DNA of 64,000 nt from NCBI RefSeq assembly GCF_000621325.1, contig NZ_JHYQ01000003.1, positions 1-64,000 of the forward strand. The letters are read 5' to 3'. The notes under the pieces are model-generated. The model saw nothing but the letters and a program-made list of their open reading frames with translations, was not told the DNA's origin and ran no database searches. Origin of the DNA: Thiothrix lacustris DSM 21227 (GTDB taxonomy: Bacteria > Pseudomonadota > Gammaproteobacteria > Thiotrichales > Thiotrichaceae). The translations under genes were made by a program, and so were the position numbers. How positions within the stretch are numbered: the first letter of the stretch is position 1; every line of letters begins with the position of its first letter. Below, piece after piece: positions 58,665 through 64,000 of this stretch.

Positions 58665-58809
58665 GCCTATTGTCGTTGCAGCCTTTCATGGTGTATGTAT
58701 TTTGCAACGTTTCTAGAAAACTAACGGTTTTTTTGTATCTTTACTGCTACACTCGTAAAAATTTGTGTATAAATAGCCCTATTTAAACAGTAAAGTCAGG
58801 AGAACTAGC

Positions 58810-59154
58810 ATGAAACAACATACCTACAAGGCACTATTGAGTACGGTGGTATTATCAATGGGTGTATTTTTATCGGGTTGTTCCAATATTTCTGATAGCC
58901 TATCTGATTCTGTTTCTGGGCTGAATCCATTTCAGCAAACCACAGAAAGCCCCGCTAATGTGACTACACCTACGCCTACGCCAAGCCATAAAGAAGCGCC
59001 GGACTCATCATCCGCAGCGGGTCTTTGGGTTCAATCCAAACCAGCTGCTCCACCCAAGCAGCCGGAGGGAGTGGATGTGAATGTGGGGAATAACAAACAG
59101 TGCACTACTTTCTGTGCATTACCATTACGTAAACCACCTGCTGCGGCTAAATAA
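58810..59154 (+). CDS. Small lipoprotein, function unknown
   Basis: 114 aa. Signal peptide with lipobox: VVLSMGVFLSGCSNISDS, the Cys at about residue 24 being the lipidation site; Ser-Asn at the following positions favours outer-membrane sorting. The rest is low-complexity, rich in Pro, Ser and Thr (VTTPTPTPSHKEAPDSSSA), ending with CTTFCALPL, where two Cys could form a disulfide. AGGAGA precedes the start. I do not recognise a family. Confidence 0.7.
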   Translation: MKQHTYKALLSTVVLSMGVFLSGCSNISDSLSDSVSGLNPFQQTTESPANVTTPTPTPSHKEAPDSSSAAGLWVQSKPAAPPKQPEGVDVNVGNNKQCTTFCALPLRKPPAAAK

Positions 59155-59171
59155 TTGAAATGGCTTGGACT

Positions 59172-60731
59172 CTACGAACTGCACGATAGCATCGAACATC
59201 CTGCTTTATGCCGTGCCCATTCCGGGCGTTTTTCGGCAAAAATTGCTTTTGCAGGCTGCTCATCATAAGGGCGGCGTAACACTTCCAACAATTCCTGCAA
59301 CATGCCGTTATCGCCATTGGCGGCTTGGTCTATCGCTTGCTGGGCGAGGTAATTACGCAGCACAAAACGTGGATTAACCGCATTCATGCGGGCGCGGCGC
59401 TCGGCTGCTGGCAGCTCATCCTGTTGTAAACGCTGGCAATATTGCACCAACCAGCTTTCCCATGCCTGTTGGTGTTCTTGTCGCCAGTCATCACGGTAAA
59501 ACGCGGGGTGCAGTGGTTCCAGCGTGGGGTTTTGCAGGTCAATATCGGCGAGGTGGCGGAAGAATAGCGTCATGTCCACTTCTGCCTTGTGTAGCAATTC
59601 AAACGCACCGTTGATCCACGGCGCATCCTCATCCGACAACTCGCGGATGCCGAATTTGGCGGCGAGCATTTCCCCGAAGGTTGCGCTGTAAGTGTCGGCG
59701 TAAAGCTGTGAACCCGCTTCCAACACGCTGGCATCGCTGATCACTGGCTTCAGGGCATCGCGCAGGCGGGCAAGGTTCCAATGACCAATGTAGGGTTGTT
59801 GCCCGTAGCAGTAGCGTTTGCCTTGGGCATCGGTGGTGTTGGGTGTCCACATCGGGTCGTAATCTTCCAGCCAGCCGTAAGGGCCATAGTCGATAGTCAG
59901 GCCGAGGATCGACATATTGTCAGTGTTCATCACACCATGCACGAAGCCGACCCGCATCCAGTGCGCAATCATCACCGCTGTTCGACGGCAGATTTCGAGG
60001 AACCATTGCCCGCGTTTGGCTTGGGTATCGCCTTGCAGTTCGGGGTAGTCACGGTCGATGGTGAAATCCACCAGTTGTTCCAGCAAGCCGATGTCACCGC
60101 GTGAAGCAGGTAGTTCAAAGTTGCCGAAACGGATGAACGACGGGGCAACACGGCAGACGATAGCGCCCGGTTCGATGGCTGCATTGCCGTCGTAGAACAT
60201 GTCACGCAGCACGCCATCGCCGGTTGCCACCAGACTCAAGGCGCGGGTGGTGGGAATGCCGAGGTGGTGCATGGCTTCGCTGCACAGGAACTCACGTACC
60301 GAGGAACGCAGCACGGCACGCCCATCAGCGCGGCGCGAATAGGGCGTGGGGCCTGCGCCTTTGAGTTGCAGTTCCCAGCGTTCGCCGTTGGCATTGACAG
60401 TTTCGCCGAGGCTCATGGCACGCCCATCACCCAATTGGCCTGCCCAGCCGCCGAACTGGTGTCCGCCGTAGCAGGCTGCGTAGGGTTGCATCCCCTCCAG
60501 CAGTTGGTTGCCACCGAAAATTTGCGCAAAATCAGGGTGCTTAATGTCGGCCTCTGTCCAGCCTAGCAGGGTGGCGACTTCCGGTGAATGTATCAGCAGG
60601 TGCGGGTCGGCGACTGGCGTAGGTTGCACCTCTGACCAAAGCGCATTGTGGACTTGGCGCGGGAGTTTGAAGCCGTCGGTATCACCGGGCAGTTCACGCA
60701 CGAAACGGTTGTCGAAGTTCAAGGGATGCAT
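59172..60731 (-). CDS. selO: SelO/YdiU pseudokinase-fold AMP-transferase
   Basis: 519 aa. SelO has a kinase-like fold with ATP bound in flipped orientation and transfers AMP to proteins. Visible blocks: [20 protein letters not shown] (ATP-binding Lys and acidic region), [41 protein letters not shown] (catalytic Asp-Asn and DYG). The C-terminus ends in SCSS; eukaryotic relatives have selenocysteine at the equivalent Cys. It has no close operon partners and converges on the lipoprotein gene. Confidence 0.94.
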   Translation of the reverse strand: MHPLNFDNRFVRELPGDTDGFKLPRQVHNALWSEVQPTPVADPHLLIHSPEVATLLGWTEADIKHPDFAQIFGGNQLLEGMQPYAACYGGHQFGGWAGQLGDGRAMSLGETVNANGERWELQLKGAGPTPYSRRADGRAVLRSSVREFLCSEAMHHLGIPTTRALSLVATGDGVLRDMFYDGNAAIEPGAIVCRVAPSFIRFGNFELPASRGDIGLLEQLVDFTIDRDYPELQGDTQAKRGQWFLEICRRTAVMIAHWMRVGFVHGVMNTDNMSILGLTIDYGPYGWLEDYDPMWTPNTTDAQGKRYCYGQQPYIGHWNLARLRDALKPVISDASVLEAGSQLYADTYSATFGEMLAAKFGIRELSDEDAPWINGAFELLHKAEVDMTLFFRHLADIDLQNPTLEPLHPAFYRDDWRQEHQQAWESWLVQYCQRLQQDELPAAERRARMNAVNPRFVLRNYLAQQAIDQAANGDNGMLQELLEVLRRPYDEQPAKAIFAEKRPEWARHKAGCSMLSCSS

Positions 60732-60827
60732 GGAAAATCCTGTTGGTGTCAGGCTTCCAAGCAGAACAGATGGAAGCGGACGTGTCGAGAAGCCGTAATG
60801 GGCGGGGTGGATTGTGTTTGCGCCATA

Positions 60828-60854
60828 AAAAAGGGAGCACTGCTGTGCTCCCTT
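60828..60854 (-). terminator. Terminator of pstS
   Basis: AAGGGAGCAC (60831-60840) pairs with GTGCTCCCTT (60845-60854) over TGCT; on the minus strand the stem is followed by TTTTTTATGG, giving a good U-run for leftward transcription from pstS, 45 nt past its stop. Confidence 0.82.
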
Positions 60855-60898
60855 AACGCCATCATTGGCAATGTTATTGTCGGCGAGGAGGATACTTA

Positions 60899-61984
60899 TT
60901 ATTTCAGTTCGTCAGCCGCCAGTGGTTTGAGTTCAGCCGCTGCACTGGCGACGGTTTTACGCATGTCTTCCGGCATGGGGATTAGACCTTTGTCTGCCAG
61001 ATAGCCATCATCGCCCCAAGCTGCATCGCTGGTGAATTCAGCGAGGAATTCTTTGATATTTTTTACTTGTTCAGCATGTGAGTTTTTCACGTACATGAAC
61101 AAGGGGCGGGAAACCGGGTAGCTGCCATCAGAAATGCTGTCGAAGGTAGGCGCTACGCTGTCGACTTTTGAACCTTTCACTTTGTCTTCGTTCTGTTCGA
61201 GGAAGCTGTAGCCGAAGATGCCCAGTGCATTCGGGTTAGCAGACAGTTTTTGCACGATCAGGTTGTCGTTTTCGCCTGCTTCGATGTAAGCGCCATCTTC
61301 ACGAATCGTGGTACAAGCTGCTTTATGGTCTTTTTCCTTGGCTTTGGCTTCATCTTCCTTGCCAGCTTCTTTCAGCTTTTTGGACTCATCCTTGATGGCG
61401 TCCAGAGGTGCAATGCCTTTACAGCCGCCTTCCATGACCATTTCGGAGAAAGCGTCGCGTGTGCCGGAGGTGGGGGGCGGACCCAGTACTTCGATTTTCG
61501 TATCTGGCAGGGCAGCGTTGACTTCTTTCCAGGTTTTGTAAGGGTTGGCAACCATTTCGCCTTTGTCGTTTGGAACATTTTTCGCCAAAGCCATGAACAT
61601 GTCTTTCATGCTCAGGTCGTAATCTGCTGCGCTTTTCGCGTTTGCAATGGCGATGCCATCGAAGCCGACTTGTACTTCAGTGACTTTATCAACGCCATTT
61701 TTGATGCAATCATCCAGTTCGCTTTGTTTCATGCGGCGTGAAGCGTTGGTGATGTCGGGGGTATCGATGCCCGCGCCAGAACAGAACAGTTTGAAGCCGC
61801 CGCCAGTGCCAGTTGATTCAACTTTAGGCGCAGCACTGCCGGTTTTCTTGGCAAATGTTTCAGCAACACTTGTTGAAAAAGGGTAAACAGTGGAAGAACC
61901 CACGATTTCGATGTTGTCACGGGCTTGTGCAGCGGTAGCAGACAGTGCCAGAGCAGCAGCAATCGTAAGAGCAAGTTTCTTCAT
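60899..61984 (-). CDS. pstS: Phosphate ABC transporter substrate-binding protein PstS
   Basis: 361 aa with signal peptide ([19 protein letters not shown], cleavage about residue 21). The mature start [20 protein letters not shown] holds phosphate-binding Ser/Thr; later [20 protein letters not shown] and [16 protein letters not shown] complete the site. Disulfide-capable Cys pairs are present. No pstC/A/B follows: transcription ends at the terminator beyond the stop, so this PstS works with permease genes elsewhere. A Pho box lies upstream. Confidence 0.93.
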   Translation of the reverse strand: MKKLALTIAAALALSATAAQARDNIEIVGSSTVYPFSTSVAETFAKKTGSAAPKVESTGTGGGFKLFCSGAGIDTPDITNASRRMKQSELDDCIKNGVDKVTEVQVGFDGIAIANAKSAADYDLSMKDMFMALAKNVPNDKGEMVANPYKTWKEVNAALPDTKIEVLGPPPTSGTRDAFSEMVMEGGCKGIAPLDAIKDESKKLKEAGKEDEAKAKEKDHKAACTTIREDGAYIEAGENDNLIVQKLSANPNALGIFGYSFLEQNEDKVKGSKVDSVAPTFDSISDGSYPVSRPLFMYVKNSHAEQVKNIKEFLAEFTSDAAWGDDGYLADKGLIPMPEDMRKTVASAAAELKPLAADELK

Positions 61985-62063
61985 TTGAAAGTCTCCAAAG
62001 TTTAAGTCAATATTGGGTCAATCCGTAGAAAGACTGAACTGCTGCGTACTCTAAGCGTTTAAT

Positions 62064-62081
62064 ATGACAGCTTTGTGACAA
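62064..62081 (-). promoter_or_regulatory. Pho box (PhoB site) upstream of pstS
   Basis: On the minus strand TTGTCAC-AAAG-CTGTCAT, i.e. two 7-bp half-sites separated by 4 bp, agrees closely with the PhoB consensus. It is 80 nt ahead of the pstS ATG, so pstS is probably induced when phosphate is scarce. Confidence 0.82.
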
Positions 62082-62103
62082 GCTTAAAAAAAGGAAAATT
62101 AGG

Positions 62104-62853
62104 ATGAAGCTATTGCGGCGGTCAGTGCGCCTGACCCGGTTGGTATTGCATGTTTTGAAGGGGCTGGTGCTCACCCTGTTGGTGGCAGGCGTTTGGCGGA
62201 TGTCGGCGGATGCGCCATTCTATCAGCGCATGGTGAGTGGGTGGTTGCGGAAAACCGGGCAAATCTTGGGCGTGCGGGTGAGGGTCATCGGCGAACCTGT
62301 TGGGCAGATGGCACTCATGGTGTCCAATCACATTTCATGGCTGGATATTGCGCTGTTGGGTGGCGCGGCTAACGTGCGTTTCCTGTCCAAGCAGGAAGTG
62401 CGCCATTGGCCAATCATTGGTTGGTTGGCGGAAAAGTCGGGTACTTTATTTATTACGCGCGGTAAAGCGGGCGCGGCGGCGGCGGCATCAGCCACCATTT
62501 TGCAAGCCTTGCAGGCGGGGCGGGTCGTGTTATTGTTCCCGGAAGGCACGACGACGACAGGTAATGATGTACGCACGTTCCATGCACGCTTACTCGCGCC
62601 AGCCTTTGAGGCGAATGTGCCGGTGCAGCCGGTGGCGTTGCGGTATCCCGGCGCTGATGGTTTGACGCACCCGCTGGTTCCGTATGTTGAGCAGCAATCG
62701 CTGTGGGATAACCTGAAAAGTTTGCTGGATGAAGCAGAAATTCAGGCCGAAATCCACTTCTTGCCATTGCTGCAAACGACTGGGGTCGACCGTAAAACCT
62801 TGGCGGCAGCGTGTGAGCAACACGTCCGGGCGTTGGTAAAACGGCCTGCGTGA
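62104..62853 (+). CDS. 1-acylglycerol-3-phosphate acyltransferase family protein (PlsC-like)
   Basis: 249 aa. One N-terminal membrane helix (LVLHVLKGLVLTLLVAGVW) precedes the acyltransferase domain with the catalytic HX4D in SNHISWLDIALL (about residues 77-83), the phosphate-binding FPEGTTTTGNDVRTFHA and PVQPVALRYPG. It transfers acyl chains onto lysophosphatidate or a similar lipid. It diverges from pstS and has no obvious operon partner except possibly the FAH-family gene 58 nt on. Confidence 0.9.
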   Translation: MKLLRRSVRLTRLVLHVLKGLVLTLLVAGVWRMSADAPFYQRMVSGWLRKTGQILGVRVRVIGEPVGQMALMVSNHISWLDIALLGGAANVRFLSKQEVRHWPIIGWLAEKSGTLFITRGKAGAAAAASATILQALQAGRVVLLFPEGTTTTGNDVRTFHARLLAPAFEANVPVQPVALRYPGADGLTHPLVPYVEQQSLWDNLKSLLDEAEIQAEIHFLPLLQTTGVDRKTLAAACEQHVRALVKRPA

Positions 62854-62911
62854 CTGGATTTTTGTGCGTTGCAACCGTAAGCTCTGGAAATTGTTTTGAC
62901 AGGAGCGCGAC

Positions 62912-63679
62912 ATGGCACAGTGGGTACGTTTTACAGCCGAGGGTGAAACCCGTTTTGGTACATTGGCACACGGCATCATTACCGAATATACCGGGGATAT
63001 GTTTGCTGGCAGTACCCTGAGTGGGCGCGAATTTGCGCTGGCGGCGGTCAAGCTGTTGCGCCCGTGTGAGCCTTCCAAGCTGATTGGCTTGTGGAACAAT
63101 TTTCAGGAAAGGGCGGTGGTGGAAAATCTGCATAAACCCGATCACCCGCTGTATTTTCTCAAGGCCGCCAACAGTTTTGCCGCTGATGGCGAGCTGATTC
63201 CACGCCCGGCAGGTTACAGTGGCATGGTGGTTTTCGAGGGTGAACTGGGGATTGTGATCGGCAAGCGTTGCAAAGGCATTGCGCTGGAACAGGCTCCCGA
63301 ATATATTTTCGGTTATACCTGCGTGAACGATGTGACCGCGCGTGAGTTGCTGAAACTTGACCCAGCCTTTGTACATTGGACGCGTGCCAAGAGTTTTGAT
63401 CAGTTTGGAGTGTTTGGCCCTAGTATCGCTACCGGGCTTGATCCGGCAACGCTACGCGTGCGGGTGGAATTGAATGGTGTGGAAAAACAGAACTATCCGG
63501 TTGCCGATATGTTCTTTTCCCCCTATGAGATCGTTAGCCGCATTTCACATGACATGACGCTGGAAGCGGGCGATGTGATTGCTTGTGGTACATCCGTTGG
63601 CGTGTGTGGCATGGCTGATGGTGATACCGTGGTGGTCAGCATCGCCGGAGTAGGTGAGCTGACCAACCGTTTCGGGTAG
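62912..63679 (+). CDS. Fumarylacetoacetate hydrolase (FAH)-family protein
   Basis: 255 aa. The FAH fold carries metal ligands in VFEGELGIVIGKRCKG (Glu pair) and in the block YTCVNDVTARELLK (Asp), with a substrate-loop SFDQFGVFGPSIAT. Members hydrolyse or decarboxylate 2-oxo acids with Mg2+ or Mn2+ (acylpyruvases, oxaloacetate decarboxylase/tautomerase). The precise substrate is not evident. The start is preceded by AGGAG. Confidence 0.9.
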   Translation: MAQWVRFTAEGETRFGTLAHGIITEYTGDMFAGSTLSGREFALAAVKLLRPCEPSKLIGLWNNFQERAVVENLHKPDHPLYFLKAANSFAADGELIPRPAGYSGMVVFEGELGIVIGKRCKGIALEQAPEYIFGYTCVNDVTARELLKLDPAFVHWTRAKSFDQFGVFGPSIATGLDPATLRVRVELNGVEKQNYPVADMFFSPYEIVSRISHDMTLEAGDVIACGTSVGVCGMADGDTVVVSIAGVGELTNRFG

Positions 63680-63691
63680 GCGTTTAGGCCA

Positions 63692-64000
63692 TTATTTGCG
63701 GTTTAGGCGATCCGTCAGCGCATACAGTACGCCGGAAATGACGAAGGTTATGTGGATGCCGACCATCCAAGCCATGTCCTCATTCGAGGGGGCGTGGATT
63801 GAGCCTAATGCCATAAAGTTTTTGAGCAGGTCAACACCGGAAATAGCAACGATAGAGCCGATAAGCTTCAATTTCAGGTCACTGAAGCCGATATGCCCCA
63901 TCCAGTCGGGGCGGTCTGCATGTTCGTGCAGGTCATCCATTTTGGAGACGAAGTTTTCGTAGCCGCTGAAAATGATAATGATCAATAAGTTCATGATCAG
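63692..64000 (-). CDS. UPF0114 (YqhA-like) membrane protein, C-terminal part
   Basis: The last 102 codons or so are visible; the frame runs past the window edge and the ATG at 63994 is internal. IFSGYENFVSKMDDLHEHADRPDWMG followed by LKLKLIGSIVAISGVDLL and a final helix ITFVISGVLYALTDRL matches UPF0114 (family of E. coli YqhA), normally about 165 aa. Function unknown; some members sit near ion- or stress-related genes. Confidence 0.82.
   Translation of the reverse strand: MIMNLLIIIIFSGYENFVSKMDDLHEHADRPDWMGHIGFSDLKLKLIGSIVAISGVDLLKNFMALGSIHAPSNEDMAWMVGIHITFVISGVLYALTDRLNRK

Overview
The window is chromosomal DNA from a gammaproteobacterium, most likely a sulfur-oxidising Thiotrichales member resembling Thiothrix. 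The grounds are DsrN and DsrR (accessory proteins of reverse dissimilatory sulfite reductase), a YeeE/YedE-type sulfur-compound transporter, a SulP transporter, a rhodanese, c- and b-type cytochromes, and a gammaproteobacterial housekeeping set (murJ, grpE-dnaK-dnaJ-dapB, rpsO-pnp, acnB, smpB). The genus is inferred; no marker here fixes it. No rRNA, tRNA or CRISPR array was seen, and no gap between genes exceeds 300 bases.

Layout. 1-246 holds the start of an IS607-family serine recombinase whose end abuts a 5'-truncated P-type ATPase fused to a DUF2333 domain (to 2972). 2998-15266 is a divergent tellurium-resistance-type (Ter) stress cluster. Its leftward operon encodes a TerD-protease fusion, a TerD-vWA protein, two phosphoribosyltransferase-like proteins, a HAD phosphatase and a CitE-like lyase. 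Its rightward arm encodes an ATP-grasp enzyme, TerZ, TerA, two TerD/E paralogues, a TerC-like membrane protein and TerB. 15267-19055 is NhaR plus a UvrD-like helicase with a RelE-like N-terminus and an ankyrin segment.

19167-34024 carries an SGNH protein, murJ, a YdgA-like protein, a CnoX-like thioredoxin, the grpE/dnaK/dnaJ chaperone genes followed by coupled dapB and cytochrome b561, a TsuA-like transporter, cytochrome c', a FemAB-like acyltransferase and SulP. 34116-45724 carries rpsO-pnp and then a TCA run: sucB, lpd, sucC, sucD, gltA, acnB, without sucA, behind a strong promoter flanked by repeated TGTCGACA palindromes. 45825-53977 has an MsrB-MsrA fusion, a MoxR ATPase, smpB and a liv-type amino-acid ABC transporter operon that ends in trmJ.

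54057-58664 is a likely sulfur-metabolism unit: dsrN (interrupted in frame by a REP-like palindrome), dsrR, a NarX-like kinase, a NarL-like regulator and a rhodanese. 58810-64000 has a small lipoprotein, SelO, PstS with a Pho box, a PlsC-like acyltransferase, an FAH-family enzyme and a partial UPF0114 membrane protein.

The points most worth following up are the TerD-trypsin-like protease fusion inside the Ter cluster, the ATPase-DUF2333 fusion cut by the IS607 element, the RelE-UvrD-ankyrin protein, the displaced dsrNR pair next to its own two-component system, and the palindromic operator candidates in front of the TCA operon.
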